Below are positions 1 to 13,810 of a DNA stretch of 64,000 nucleotides, in pieces. How positions within the stretch are numbered: the stretch's first letter is position 1; the number at the start of each line of letters is the position of its first letter. Made by a program: the position numbers and the translations under genes. Origin of the DNA: Phymorhynchus buccinoides (taxonomy: Eukaryota; Mollusca; Gastropoda; Neogastropoda; Raphitomidae); contig CM065690.1 of the NCBI GenBank assembly GCA_017654935.2, forward strand, positions 14,965,673-15,029,672, given 5' to 3'. A model generated the notes under the pieces. The model had not been told where the DNA came from, did not search any database, and saw only the letters and a list, made by a program, of their open reading frames with translations.

Positions 1-320
1 CAAACTGAGCAGACTAGACCGAGATGAAATAAAAACTTCAGTTGAATACAATTCACTTTGGATAGGAAAAACAACAACAACACCACAAATACATCAATGG
101 CTTGAGTTCAAATCATATATATATATCTGTGTGTGTGTGTGTGTGTGTGCGTGTGTGCGTGCGTGTGTGTGTGTGTGTGTGTGTGTGCGCCCGTGCGCGC
201 GCGCCCGTGTGCTTGATTTGACATAAAGGTAGTCTAGACTATATTTATAGGTTATTTATTTCTGCTCAGGCTTTTCTTTTCTGTCCATTGTATTGTTGTT
301 GTTGTCGTTGTTGTTGTCGT

Positions 321-357
<37 letters not shown>

Positions 358-663
358 CTTCGTTTGTCTTGTTTGTTTTTCTGGTTTTGTTGCTCTCCGT
401 TTGTCTGCTTGTTCGTTTCAGGCCATGTTTTTTGTTTATGTTTCCGTTCCTTTTCTTTAATTTCGTCTACACAAACAAAGGACGGGGCGATAGACAGCCT
501 CACCTGTCTCTCTCTCTGTCTCTGTCTCTGTCTTTCTCTCTCTCTCTCTCATTATGTCCCTGGTCTCAAATGTCTTCGTCCCCGTCTCTCTGTCTCTGTT
601 CGTCTGTCTGTCTGTGCTCTCTCTCTCTCTGTCTGTCTTTCTGTCTGTCTGTCTGTCTATCTG

Positions 664-703
<40 letters not shown>

Positions 704-1004
704 TCTTCTCCTCTCTTCTCTCTCTCTCTCTCTCTGTGTCATTTATGTTTCTCTGTCTCTCTCTGTTTCTGTCTCTTTCTCTCTCCCTCTCTCTCTGTCT
801 TCTGTCTGTCTCTGTCTCTCTCTCGCTCACTCTCTCTCTCTCTCTCTCGATCGCTCTCTGTCTCTCTCTCTCATCTCTCTCTCTCTCTCTCTCTCTCTCT
901 AGTCTCTCTCTCTCTCTCTGTCTCTCTGTCTCTGTCTTTTCTGTTTCTCTGTCTGTCTGCCTGTCTTTTCTCTCTCTTCTCTCTCTCTCTCTCTCTCTCT
1001 TCTC

Positions 1005-1051
<47 letters not shown>

Positions 1052-1062
1052 TCTCTCTCCTA

Positions 1063-1097
<35 letters not shown>

Positions 1098-1596
1098 GGG
1101 TTCATTGTTTTGCCATTCTTTAGCTTGTTGTTCTTCTTCTTTGTCCTGTATTTTTGTTGAACACTTTGAAGATAACAAAACATAATTAACGTGCATCTTT
1201 AATACCATCGTTATTATTTTCATTGATATTTTCTCTGTATCTTTCTCTTTCCTATCCTAAAAACCCAAAGTCCTATAGACAGACAAGAAAAAGTAAAAAA
1301 TAAAAACAGAAACAAAATTGTGTATTTTGCAACCCTATCAGGCTTCATAGGAGGTTGCAACATTATTAATTTATTTTTAATCGGGAAACACAATCTTTGA
1401 TGTCACTTTTCCACCTTGAATAGAAAACAGCGTCAAGCCACCCCCACCCCACCCCTCCTCCACACACACACACATACACACACACACAATCACACACTCA
1501 CACACAGACAGAGAGACAGACAGACAGACAGATAGACGACACACATACACACACACACACAACAGACAGAGAGACAGTGACAGACAGACGACACAC

Positions 1597-1627
<31 letters not shown>

Positions 1628-1755
1628 CACACACACACCCACACACACACACACACACAACACACACACACACACACACACACAACACACACACACACAC
1701 ACACACACACCACCATAGACAGACAGCACCAGCCAGCCAGCCAGCCAGCCAGCCA

Positions 1756-1807
<52 letters not shown>

Positions 1808-1847
1808 CAGACATCCAGCCAGCCAGCCAGCCAGACACACACACACA

Positions 1848-1909
<62 letters not shown>

Positions 1910-2620
1910 CACACACGCCATTTCAGTCTTTCGATTCGTCCTCATCCTCATTCCCCACCCCCTCACCCCCTGCTTATTTATTTTATTACGAATGTCGACA
2001 TTTCTCTTTCTGACTCCCATCCTCCCCACAGTATTCTCAACTCGTAGTATTGGTTTTTTTGGGGTTTTTTTGGGTGTTTGTTTTTTTTCCTTGCGGAAAG
2101 GCCAGTTATTAAAAAGTTAATGTGGTGGTTTTTTTGTTCGTGAATATGCGTCCTTTTTTTGTTGGGGGGGGGGGGGGGTGCTCCCCGTGGGGATACCGGG
2201 GGTTGCTTTGTAAGAAATAGTTCCCCCACCTTCAGGAAGTTCCTGTGCTTTAGTAACTTCCTCTAATCTGCCACTCTCTTTGAAAAAAACTGAAAACCGG
2301 ACACATAATATGTACATGTATTCATTATGGCCATATGGCCTGGGAAGGCAGAAGAAGTAGAAGAATGGAGGTGGGGAAGGGGGGGGGGTAGTGAGGGGGG
2401 AGTGTTGGTGCTTTGGTATGGTTTGGCTTCGCGTATTTTATATTCAAAAAGGGAAAAAAAATTGAAAACAGAATGGATGATTACACATAAGCATACACGC
2501 ATTCTCTTTGTGTCTGCATCTTCGTTTTTTTTAATAGTTTTTTTTAATTCCCTCCCCGTCTGTCTGTTCGTCTGTCTCTCTGTCGCTGTCTTTCAAAACA
2601 AAACGCAACGCATAGCTGCA

Positions 2621-2687
<67 letters not shown>

Positions 2688-2941
2688 ATAGACATAATTT
2701 TATAGACACACACACATAGGATATATATATATATATATATATGTGTGTGTCGTGTGGGGTGTGTGTGTGTGTGTGTGTGTGTGTGGATGTGTGTCCTATA
2801 TGTCTATGTGTGTTGCATATCTGCGTGCGTGCGTGCGTGCGTGCGTGCTGGCATGCGAGCGCGCGGATATGTTCTTTAACTTATTTACAAACGTTTTTCC
2901 CTGGCATATTTTTTCTCTGTCGTGTTCAGTTCTTTTACTCC
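1..2941. repeat. Simple-sequence-rich region (TG, TTG, CT, CA arrays)
   Basis: Successive low-complexity blocks: TG/GC-rich 128-210, TTG/GTC 289-360, a CT/CTGT polypyrimidine block 499-1098, CA/CAGC arrays 1464-1908, a poly-G run near 2164-2178, AC 2622-2686, AT 2721-2742 and TG 2758-2785. Open frames here are only poly-Ser/Leu or poly-Cys/Val translations of the repeats. About 2.2-2.35 kb holds a copy of the 'cttc.ggaagtt..tgtgctt' interspersed repeat. I see no coding exon, although the cytoplasmic exons of the minus-strand receptor would be expected on this side of its TM exon. Confidence 0.85.
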
Positions 2942-3441
2942 NNNNNNNNNNNNNNNNNNNNNNNNNNNNNNNNNNNNNNNNNNNNNNNNNNNNNNNNNNN
3001 NNNNNNNNNNNNNNNNNNNNNNNNNNNNNNNNNNNNNNNNNNNNNNNNNNNNNNNNNNNNNNNNNNNNNNNNNNNNNNNNNNNNNNNNNNNNNNNNNNNN
3101 NNNNNNNNNNNNNNNNNNNNNNNNNNNNNNNNNNNNNNNNNNNNNNNNNNNNNNNNNNNNNNNNNNNNNNNNNNNNNNNNNNNNNNNNNNNNNNNNNNNN
3201 NNNNNNNNNNNNNNNNNNNNNNNNNNNNNNNNNNNNNNNNNNNNNNNNNNNNNNNNNNNNNNNNNNNNNNNNNNNNNNNNNNNNNNNNNNNNNNNNNNNN
3301 NNNNNNNNNNNNNNNNNNNNNNNNNNNNNNNNNNNNNNNNNNNNNNNNNNNNNNNNNNNNNNNNNNNNNNNNNNNNNNNNNNNNNNNNNNNNNNNNNNNN
3401 NNNNNNNNNNNNNNNNNNNNNNNNNNNNNNNNNNNNNNNNN
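2942..3441. other. Assembly gap (500 N)
   Basis: Exactly 500 N. The round length suggests an arbitrary scaffold gap rather than a measured one. It lies 3' of the TM exon of the minus-strand receptor and could hide coding sequence. Confidence 0.99.
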
Positions 3442-3686
3442 AGCTGATTCTTTAGGTATTAGATATTAGGTACTTTATATTCACAGAGGCGTCTCTGTGA
3501 AATTCGGGTTGCTCCCACCTGGAGAGCGTGTCGCAGCCAGAGGTGCGCCACCCAATTTTTTTTGCATGCAATTTTTGTGTGACTGATGAGGAAGGAAAGA
3601 AGGGGGGGGGGGGGGTAAACTTTTGACCAAATGACAACTTTTTCGCTGCCACTGGGTTTAACGTGTGCTAAGTGCATGGGCACACG

Positions 3687-3717
<31 letters not shown>

Positions 3718-3838
3718 TCCACGTTCAGACCGTAAGGCCTAGTGCAAAGTGAGAGGAAAAAATCCCCTGTACCCAGGTTCGAACTCGGGTTTACTTGACA
3801 CAAGGCGAACGCGTTACCACTGTGCCACTCTACACCTC
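3442..3838 (-). mobile_element. tRNA-head SINE, copy 1
   Basis: Read on the minus strand this begins with a tRNA-like head containing 'tggcacagtggtaacgcgtt' (A-box-like) and 'gagttcgaacc' (B-box-like). A body follows with 'gtctttcggatgagacgata', and it ends with a conserved 3' segment ('tcacagagacgcc') and a tail related to 'taatacctaa'. The same ~390-bp unit recurs at 27517 (+), 45487/46078 (+, split) and 46392 (-). The 3' end lies next to the N gap. Pol III retroposon by structure; no family name is assigned. Confidence 0.8.
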
Positions 3839-3959
3839 TGCTGCACTTTAGGGCGTAGCACATGTACAGAACAAGAATAGGAAGAGAGTGAAAAGCATTC
3901 TGCATAACAGATAGAAGCTGTAATACTCTATAGAAATAAACTTGTATAAAATCTTCTAT

Positions 3960-4020
3960 AACCTCAGTTTGCCCCCCCCCCCCCCCCCCCCCCTCCTCCC
4001 ACCCCCCCCCCCTTTCTCCC
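3960..4020. repeat. Poly-C tracts
   Basis: Two long C runs separated by 'tcctcccac'. The G-rich minus strand could form a G-quadruplex. Similar C runs occur at 19220-19247 and 45955-45969, and a G run at 2164-2178. Confidence 0.9.
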
Positions 4021-4067
4021 ATGCAAAATGTGCAAGTACAAAAGTATATAATTTGATATTTTTTTTT

Positions 4068-4313
4068 TTAACCCTTTCACCGCCAAAGTCGCATTTTAGC
4101 ACCACAGTGATTTAACACCTATGTCACTCAAAGACATCAAATTGGGGTCTATTATCCAAAGACCCTATTGTCTTAGTTTGGGGAAGTAAGGGTAGACCTT
4201 ATTTTATATTTGTCACAGAAGAATCCCCAATACTGCAGATGGATTTTGTTCTCTACCCAGGTAAATTTCATGGACATTTTTGGCTGAAATATGGCTGGCG
4301 GTGAAAGGGTTAA
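4068..4313. mobile_element. TTAA-flanked MITE (CCCTTTCACCGCCA family), copy 1
   Basis: The ends are TTAA+'ccctttcaccgcca' and 'tggcggtgaaaggg'+TTAA, perfect terminal inverted repeats with a TTAA target duplication. The interior is noncoding and AT-rich, with 'gtgatttaacacctatgtca'. Related copies lie at 33715, 34734, 36145 and 53410. TTAA duplication plus a CCC start is the signature of piggyBac-superfamily transposition, so this is inferred to be a piggyBac-type MITE. Confidence 0.8.
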
Positions 4314-4495
4314 AGCAAACTAAAGAATATAAAACTGTATAATGAATGTTTGAACATGAATGGATGAGAAACAAGAGGCAAAGCCTTCAAGGCTCACTCG
4401 GGGGTGGGGGGGGGGGGTGCAAAAAAGAATGACTTTGAGACAGAGGGTCGGCCAAGAGGGAACTGATGCTAAAGGCGTAGTTAACAATGTCTGAC

Positions 4496-4589
4496 CTCTT
4501 CCGTTGCCACATGACAACCACCACCACCACAATGGCGGCGATGAGAACGACAGCAACGATGGCCCCCACGATAGCTGCGATGGGCGAGT
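4496..4589 (-). CDS. Exon: transmembrane helix and stop-transfer
   Basis: Acceptor 'tgtctgatgcag' on the minus strand, donor GTCAGA; entered in phase 1, left in phase 2. It encodes 'DSPIAAIVGAIVAVVLIA' followed by a run of Ile/Val and then 'MWQRKR'. That is a hydrophobic segment of about 26 residues followed by a basic stop-transfer, the expected type I single-pass topology with extracellular FN3 domains on the N-terminal side. It joins to a preceding exon ending in phase 1, which the 19025-19178 exon (phase 2 end) does not provide, so at least one short exon is unaccounted for. The donor is a weak consensus. The alternative, that this is a chance hydrophobic frame, is unlikely given phase, hydropathy and the basic flank. 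Confidence 0.75.
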
Positions 4590-5659
4590 CTGCATCAGAC
4601 AAAGATTGAAACACGCTATATTACAATCAATCAATCAATCAAAAGGTTTACTGGCTTCAAATCAGAAGAATTCAGCTTGTGCGTGGGGATGAAAACATAT
4701 TGCATATATTTAAAGTAACACAGACATCAACAGCATACAAGATGAACAAATACTCTTAGACTAGCTGCTGTGTGCATTAGCTTCTGCAACGAACACGTTT
4801 TGCAAGAGTGAATGCCCTTGGTGGGTGGGGGAAGATGGTTCAGTACTGACCAAACAGGGGGATAACTCTCGCCAATAACCCTATTTGATGCCACTAAATG
4901 GCTGCCTTTCGCAAGAGTGAATCCCTTGTCAGTACTGACCAGCAAGGGCATCACTCTCACTGTCAAGGGCATTAATAACCCTAGTTGCAGAGGCCTATTG
5001 GCTGTTTTATTGAAGCCTGCTTGCAAGAGTGAATGCGCTTGTTTATCTCTAGCGCGCGGAGTCGCGAAAAGTGATCTCACTCACTTCCGGGCCGATAGCA
5101 AGGAGGGTTAAAAATAGAAATTGCGATAGGCTGAATGTTTGGTTGACAACACAGATGTGCGTGCAGCATGCAGATCTGGCACTGAATCTCTGATTCACAC
5201 AATTTTGTCTCTGATTTTTTGTAATCAATCAGCTCTACTTTTACACAACACTATGTGTTTCTCATCACAGATCACGATCTTCTTATTTGTTTGGCTCAGT
5301 TGTGATTGTTCCATCACAAAGATTGCAACTGAGCAAACTCATACTGTCTTGCACGAAAAAGCCACAGAACATTACTTTTTTCATTAGCTTAGGCGGTTCC
5401 TGTTCGATTGTTTCATCATGTTGGGTGTCTGGTGATCGGGACCTGACTGGCTGGGTCACTTAGCTTAGAATGAAGGTAGCTATGGTGGTTCCTGCTTCAC
5501 TCAGCATCACGTTGGGTATCCGGTGAAAGGGTCCTGGCTGGCTGGGTCACTTAGCTTAGAGTGAAGGTAGCTATGGTGGTTCCTGCTTCATTCAGCATCA
5601 CGTTGGGTATCCGGTGAAAGGGTCCTGGCTGGCTGGGTCACTTAGCTTAGGGTGATGGT

Positions 5660-5700
<41 letters not shown>

Positions 5701-7906
5701 GCTTATCGCAGGATAGTTTAGTAAATCTTCCCCCCAAAAAGGGGGAGGGAAGGGGGCAGTTAGGCAGGCTTCGTTACATTTTTTTCTCAAAACGGTTTTG
5801 GTAAAAGTGAAATACATTTACCTGATATTGTGATAAACCCGGCAGTACATGTTTGCCCATTCAAAACATGTTTGCCTAATAAACACTCTTCAATTTAAAA
5901 ACAAAAAAGAGTGAGGAAGGGGGGAGGTTGATAAGAAATAGTTTTGAGACTTTCGGGGCTGGTATGATTTTATTCAAAATTAATGCGCATGCACAGGTCA
6001 CTTTACTTTATAACAGCATAAAATACAAATACACCGACACAACAAAGAAAGACATACCCACCTTAGTTACCCCACATCCTCTCAATATTAATTTCAGACA
6101 AAATTTAAAAATAATTTGTATGATTCAATCTCATTCCCAGTATGTTGCACTACCAATGATGTAAATTATTCACTGATTCTCATGTTCCCTCCCATGTGCC
6201 TGTAATCATTAGGACTGCAGGATGTAAAGGAGAAATTTGCTATTCACGCTTAAAAATGAGTGGTTTATTTTGGATTTTCAAAGGGTATACAAACAGCAAG
6301 TTTGTAACAAGAAAGTGTACTGCATACTGATATTTCTCCTGGGGCGTTGAAATGGTGTGCAAATTATGAAATGTGTAGTACGAAAATGTACTTTACTTCC
6401 ACCCCTCTCCCAGTGCTTGAAATAAGAAAGTGTGCATAAGCCATCACCCCAACAACCTGGGATAGTGCACCCAGTACTCAGAAGTCAAATAGTGCATGCT
6501 AAGACATTGTGTGGCCTGCACTAGATCTATTTATTTAAAAACAAACAATAAAATAAAATAAATAATTAAAACAAGTGTTTTAAAAGGACTTAATCAGCTT
6601 TTAGGCCCAAACAAACACGAGTCACTCTTTCCATTACAACACAACTGTTGTAAGTACGACATAACATTAAATTACATGGTTATGGAATCCACCACAATTT
6701 ACTTAAATTAATGGATAGAAGACTTTTCAAGTAACAGAACTCTATATTGTAATAGTAAAGATATGAAATCAGTCTGTAGGCTGCACATGTTAGCAGTAGT
6801 GTTCCTCAAGGTAGTATTCTAGGTCCTCTTTTTATTTATTTTATAAATGCCTAGGTGCCTGTCGCTGCTTCACAGCTTCTATCACCTACCACCACTGAAA
6901 ACGAATTTCAGTCCAGCCCTGTAGAAGTAAAATAGCAGTCGCTTTATCTGCTATGTGAAAGTCCTAGTCAGACACAACTGACTCAGTCAGTGAGACACAC
7001 CCACCCACACACACGCACGCATATGATAAATTGTTTGTCTTTACAATACATGACTGTACATGTATACCCTCTCAACCTTCGTGTGCATGTGTGTGTGTGT
7101 GTGTGTAAGTATGAGTGAGGGGGTGACCCAGTATTTCTTACCACCACTATCAAGCACATTTTCGTCGCTTTTTTTTTTATCTGGAAGGATTGACGTCCTA
7201 GTCATGGATTTTGAAAAGGCCTTTGATAAGCTTTACCACTCTCTCCTTATGCATCATTTCGCCTCTATGGGATCAGAAGTTCAGTCAATAGATTAATTGA
7301 GAGCTTCCTTGCAGGCAGGCAGGAAATAATATGTGTTGATGGAGCCACATCCGAAGCTATCCATGTCGAATCAGGAGTCCCCCAAGGTACTTGGGCTGGC
7401 CCTTTTCCTGTTTGCATCAATGATCTTCTGTGGCAATTATCTTCCAACTTAACTTCCTTTCTCTTTGTGGACAACTCCGTCACTGAGCAGTGGACCCTCC
7501 CAAAGACCACGAGGATCTCCAACTGGACCTAAATGAATTAGCATCCTGGGAAAACAAAGGGATGCTGTACTTCCATCCTGACAAATGCGAGAACCTCAGC
7601 TTCATGTGACCAGGAAGAAAAATCCCCTGATAAAGAACTACCAACTCCATGGCCAGGACCTGAAACGGGTAGAGATGAAATGTCTGGGTTTTACAATCTC
7701 GCAAGACCTTAGATGGGACACACACATCTCAAATGTGAGCAGCAAAGTCAGTAAGACCCTTGGCTTCCTCCAGCGCAACTTAAAAGTAGGGTTAGTCAAC
7801 ATCAAGGAATTGGCATATAATGCAAGTAAAAGACATATAATTATGTCGCTGGTTAGCCCATCGTAGAAAGGTGCATTGCCTCTTTAAACTGATGTAAAAC
7901 TCCCTG

Positions 7907-7943
<37 letters not shown>

Positions 7944-10900
7944 ACGTGTGCGTGCATGCCCCTTCCCCCATCCACCCCACTTTGCTCCCACCCTTCTACC
8001 CATTCCCAAATAGCAATCCTTCCGGCCTTCACAGCCCCACCCACCCTCTAGTATAATCCCCCGTTTGCTTGCATGCCCCTTTTCCTTTTCCCCTCAACCA
8101 TATCAAAATTCAAACTCAGATTATTTTATTTGTCGTAAAACCATCAAAGGAATTATGGAACAAACCAAAGCATACGGCGCTCTCGCCACACCGGAATTAT
8201 TTACACAGATGTGGTAAACAGTAAACACATACCACGAAAAGAAACAAAACAAAAAGCGCAGGGTAAAGATGTTGACAAAGTAAATGTCATTGTTATTGTA
8301 GCAGACTAGGAGTAGTAAAACTGGCGTAATCATGTACAGGGACAGCAAAGCATTCATGTTCGTATCAACGTCAGAAGTGGCGTCTGCGACGTATTCAGAC
8401 AGAAACAGAAACGTCGATCTACTACATGTACTGCATCTGCCCCATCACCACCGGAAGGTATAGTAAACAAGGGGACTGTATCAGTGGGCCACAAACCAAG
8501 GGAAGTAACAACCCCACCTAAAACGGCCAATAGCTCCCCCCCACCTGCGTGCACATCTCGACTCTTCCAAAAAAAATCGCAGGAAACACTCGATTAGACT
8601 TGAGGGAACATATATAGCGTAGCATAGCATAGCAATTTGGCACTATGGCTCCCCCCCACCTGCGTGCGCATCTCGACTCTTCCAACGGAAGTGTCGCCAT
8701 CTTAGTCCTTATTTGTGTGTAAACAAAGTGAAAATGTTATCTAAATGTGTAAAGAAAACATCCAGATGTTATAAATACAGTTTAGATAAGTTTCGAATTG
8801 GAACAGCCAAATACGCAGCATCGATCTAGCATTTTTCAAACAAAGTCACTGACTAAGATGGCGGTCTCCCATAATATGGCGCTCCTTGTGGCCGGATATG
8901 ACGACACGTGGGTACAAGCCATAGGCTGTGGGTGTATGTATGCATGTATGACAAGGATGCTGTGACTATATTCTACTGCGAGAATATATATGGTGTTTTT
9001 TTGTGGGCAGCGGCTTTGGCTGTGGTGTTTGATACAGGGAGTGTTCTCGTTGGGGATTTTCAATTTCATATTTCACCTCTGTGTTGCCTCTTCTTTCATT
9101 CCTTCGCTCGTCTCTGTCATATATATATGGGTGACTCTCCCCAACTGTAGGCCAAGAACGTAACATTTTTGTGAAAAAATAAAGTTCCTTTTTAGATTTT
9201 CTTTTAAGTTGAGTTCAAGAGGTTCGGGTTTCCTTGACACAGTAATGTAAAAATAAAATTGATCAGATTCTTATACAGTGGAATCCGTTTAATTGGCTAT
9301 CGGATAATCGGCCAAAGCCGCTTAATCGGCCAATTTTCTCTGGAACAGAATTTTTTCTTCTTAAGCATGTGTTATTTTGTTCGTTTTTACGGCCAAAGCT
9401 GAAATCTTCAATTCCGCTTTATTGGCCACTTTTTCTCTCAATTTTTTCCTCTTTACCCCTTTTTGAGAGGGAGAACAACAGAGGCAGACAAACTGACAAC
9501 ACGCTTTTGACGTTTACATGGCTGAGTGTGAAGTTGGAAGGTGAGCTGTTGTCAATTGAAAGACCCTGCATGGCGTTAAAATCACTCAAGAAAACAAAAT
9601 CATTGTCTTTTACTCGTGCTTCTGTCAAGTTGTAGGATTAATAAACACACACACACACATCACAAAAAGGGAAAGAATTTGAATTTGAACTGCAACATTT
9701 AATTTTGACGTCATTGCTTTTGACTTGCATAATTGCGTCATACAGTATCTCGATGTTCGCTTTATCGGCCGATTCGCTTTATCCGCCATATTTTTCCTGG
9801 TCCCAGAAGTGGCCGATTAAGCGGATTCTACGTACTGTAACACGAATAAAAATCCGTTTAACGTCATCTGGTCTGAAACACACATATGGGACATTAGTAG
9901 ATATAAAGATGGTGGGAACGATCCTGGAGGCAATGCCCGGATGCAGTGCAACTCCAGGAAAGTGAGGCAATGCCTGGAGGCAGTGCAACTCCAGGAAAGT
10001 CCCGAATTTGTAATGATACAGAAAATAACATATAGATTAAAACTTTTTTTTAGCTTTAAATACAGAAAATGACGCTTTTTTTCTTTCGAGAATGCGTATG
10101 ACATCATATAATTTCACATATTTCCTCATCACATTAACATTTTTCGATATTAGTGAGAAGAACATTTTGTTGTGAAGGTCTACCTTATGCTGACTGAATC
10201 GTTTTTAAAGGGAAAGATTAATACATTATTTTTATAGGGAAAGATTAATACTGTAAATTTTACAGCAGAGCTATTTTCGAAATGAAGATGAAAAAATGTA
10301 TTTCTTACCAAATATAAACTAATTAAATGCACCACCAAAAGAAATGAAATAAGCTTACACTGTGTTGCTTGTTTTAAATACGCAAATTTATTAAAATGTA
10401 TTAAAATTTCATTAAAATGTTATCAGCAACTACATTCACCATTTTCTGTATTTAAGGCTAAAAAAGTTATAATCTATATGTTATGTTAAAATGTTTTCCA
10501 AACCAAACATGGCAACAATAAATAAACCGGATTCAAATCAACCAACTGAATGAAAAACACATCAAATATATATAGTGGTAAATGCGTTTTTGTGCATATG
10601 TGTATATATGGGTATGGCTGTGTGTGTGTGTGTGCGCGTGCATGTGTGCGCGCATGCATGTGTGTGCATGAGTGGGTAGCATTTACGCCATAGAAAAAGT
10701 CCAAAGCAGAGCTACAAGATGGGTGGCCCGAGATTACCATCAGTCAACAAGATCCGCAGATCTCATCAAAAACTTAACATGGCCACTTCTACAGACCCAG
10801 GATTTCACACAGGACTTCTCACTATCAACTCTCACAGGTCTTCTCACTATCAACTCTAAGCATCTTCCTACAAACTATCTGCAGAAGAAAGTCTCCGTCA

Positions 10901-11598
10901 ATCCCACTCAGCATCATATGACACCCCCAGCCATAGAACTCAGTACATAAAATCCACCTTCTTTCCCCGTACTATCCCTCAGTGGAACAGTCTACCCGAG
11001 CCAGTTGCCACCAATCAGTCATTGGAGGCATTCCAAACAGCCCTCCATAAACACCTCCACCAAACCACCCTGTCTCAGTCACTTCCCCTGACGGGCAGGA
11101 GCTGTGCCGGTCGGGGTTCGCCCCCGGGGACCGCTACGGTTGCCGGATTGGTCTTGCCTGAATACTGCTAAATAAAGAGCTGTGGTCCTTTTCGTATGCA
11201 ACATGTGCGGCCTTACCGTCGAGCATTGTCCCCTTAATACAAAATTAATACTCCTTTGCATGCATCTTGTGGGGCCCGAGTTTCTTCGGCTGATCCGGGG
11301 GGACTTAACGGTCGTGCATGACACACTCTGTATGCATCATGTGGGGCCCTGGTGTCCCCGGCGTGTATGACTTTCCCTTCCCTCCATGCGTCTCAAATCT
11401 GCTGGCTAACGTTCTTTTTCCTGTCAAGCACCATCTCTCTGGAATTCTCTGCCTTCTCCTCTCCGACACTCCAACTCAGTCTCCTCATTCAAAACCTCTA
11501 TTAAAAGCCATCCTTTCCCTGCTGCACCATAAATATTTCATCAGTTGTCTATCGTTATGTGCACGTGAGGGAAGATTGAATAACAGGTTTGTGCTGTG

Positions 11599-11634
<36 letters not shown>

Positions 11635-11938
11635 CGTGTGTGTGTGTGTTGTGTATGTGTGTGAGCATGCATGTGTGTGTACATGTGTGCTTGTGTGCGT
11701 TTTGGTTTTATGGGTTATATGTGCACGCATGTGTATGCATGTGTGTGTGTCTGTCTGCATGCGTACGTTGTATGTGTGTATTTGTATGTGTATCCTCTGA
11801 CGTTTTGTGTATGTGTGTTGGTGTATGTGGTCAGTCCGTGCAACTCAGTTGCTAAGGCTTACTGAATGAAAGATGAATAATGAGTCGGTGACGATAAATG
11901 TGTGTGTGCGCGCGCGCACGTGTATGTGTGTGTGTGTA

Positions 11939-12019
<81 letters not shown>

Positions 12020-12670
12020 TTGAGAGAGAGAGAGAGGGAGAGAGAGAGGGAGAGAGAGAGAGAGAGCTTTGTATTTTTGTTGTCTACTTGTTGATGAATA
12101 ATTGATTGTAAAGCGCTTTGGGCTCATTTGAGATAAAGCGCTATATAAATGTACTATTATTGTTATATTATATGACTATTGTTGCCAGTCTTTTCTGTTG
12201 TTCGTTATTTTCTTCTTTGATTTATGTTTTTCCCTTGCTTTAGAACAATGGTGCAAAAAGAACGCTATCGCATTAATCTGTTTAACACCTTCACTCTGAT
12301 GCAATAGGGCTTATCCCTAAATGGACCGAAAGTTGCGTACCAGAGTTACTCCCCTTGTTTGTCGGTACAATCACAAGCCTAGCACATTAAATGTTTGTGG
12401 GCGCATGTACTGCTGTTTAGGCTGTCTGTCTGTCTTTTACTATTTGCTCTCGTCTCTCTGACCGACTGACTGTCTGTCTGTCTGTCCTTTTCTCTGTCTG
12501 TTTGGTATGTCTCTGTCTCTCCATCTACTGTTTGTTATAGATCTGCCTCTTGTTTACTTCTCTGCGTCTCCCTTGTCTGACTGCCTCTCTCTTTCTCTCT
12601 ATCTTTCCTGTATGTCTGTCTGCCTCTCTGTTTCTCGTCTGTCTGTTCGTGTCTCGTCTACCAGTCTGTC

Positions 12671-12709
<39 letters not shown>

Positions 12710-12971
12710 CTCGTCTGTCTGTGTTTCAATTTGTTTGTCTGTCTATGTTTCTCTCTGTCTTGTCTGACTCTGTTTCTATTTCTGTATGTCTGTCTGTATA
12801 GTGTCTGTTATCTGTATATTATCAACGTGTCTGTATCTGTCTGTCTGTTTGCCCTTCTCTCTGTGTCTTTCCCGTCTGTCTATTGTCTGTCTCTGTTTCT
12901 GTCTGTCTCTTTCTCCCATCTGTCACTGTTTCTCTCTGGTTTGTCTGTTTCTGTCTCTCTCTTTCTGTCTC

Positions 12972-13015
<44 letters not shown>

Positions 13016-13250
13016 CGTCTGCCCCTGCCTCTTTGTCTCCGCCTGTCTCTCTTGTCACGTCTTCCTGTTAACTTCCTTTGGCTCTGTTTCCCTGTCTCTC
13101 TCTCAGTTGTCTCTGCCTTTTTGTGTCTATCTGTCTCTTATCTGCCTGTCTTCCTATCTGTCTTTGCTTCTTTCTGTTTGTCTCTTTCGCTCTCTTCTCT
13201 CTCTCTCTCTCTCGTCTGTTTGTTTGCTTCTCTATCTCTTGTCTGTCTCT

Positions 13251-13304
<54 letters not shown>

Positions 13305-13358
13305 AGACAGACAAATGATGACACATTCAGATTGACAGGCAGATAGACGAGAGAGAGA

Positions 13359-13395
<37 letters not shown>

Positions 13396-13758
13396 GGTCA
13401 TGCACATACATACATACATACATACATATATACAGACAGACAGACAGTCAGAGACAGACAGAGAGCGGGGGTGGAGACAGGGGAGACAGAAAGAGATAGA
13501 CAGACAGAAAGGGAGACAGGTGAGAGAATGAGAGAGACAGAGGCAAAGGCAAAGAGACAGACAAGAAAGATTGGAAGAGAGAGAGAGACACACACACACA
13601 CACACAGACAAAGACAGTGAGAATGAGACAAAGAGGCGAAACGCTAAGGCAGACAGACAAACCACAGAGACAGACGAAAGAAAGCGAGAAAGAGACAGAG
13701 CGAGTGAGGAGAGAAAAAAGTCAGACAGACAGATTGACAGACAGACATAAACGAGAGA

Positions 13759-13810
<52 letters not shown>

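Noticed and set aside
288..1223. Long open frames rich in Ser/Leu/Cys or Arg/Glu
   Set aside because: They are translations of CT/AG microsatellites in several frames at once, with no motifs or splice context.
1377..2047. 138-179-residue frames rich in Cys/Val or Thr/His
   Set aside because: Translations of CA/TG repeats only.
2741..3469. Frames of more than 170 residues across the N gap
   Set aside because: The residues are X from the N run; there is no sequence to support a protein.
3770..3835. A possible tRNA gene (also 27517, 45487, 46740)
   Set aside because: A/B boxes are present but a cloverleaf with intact stems is not evident and the head is fused to a repeated SINE body.
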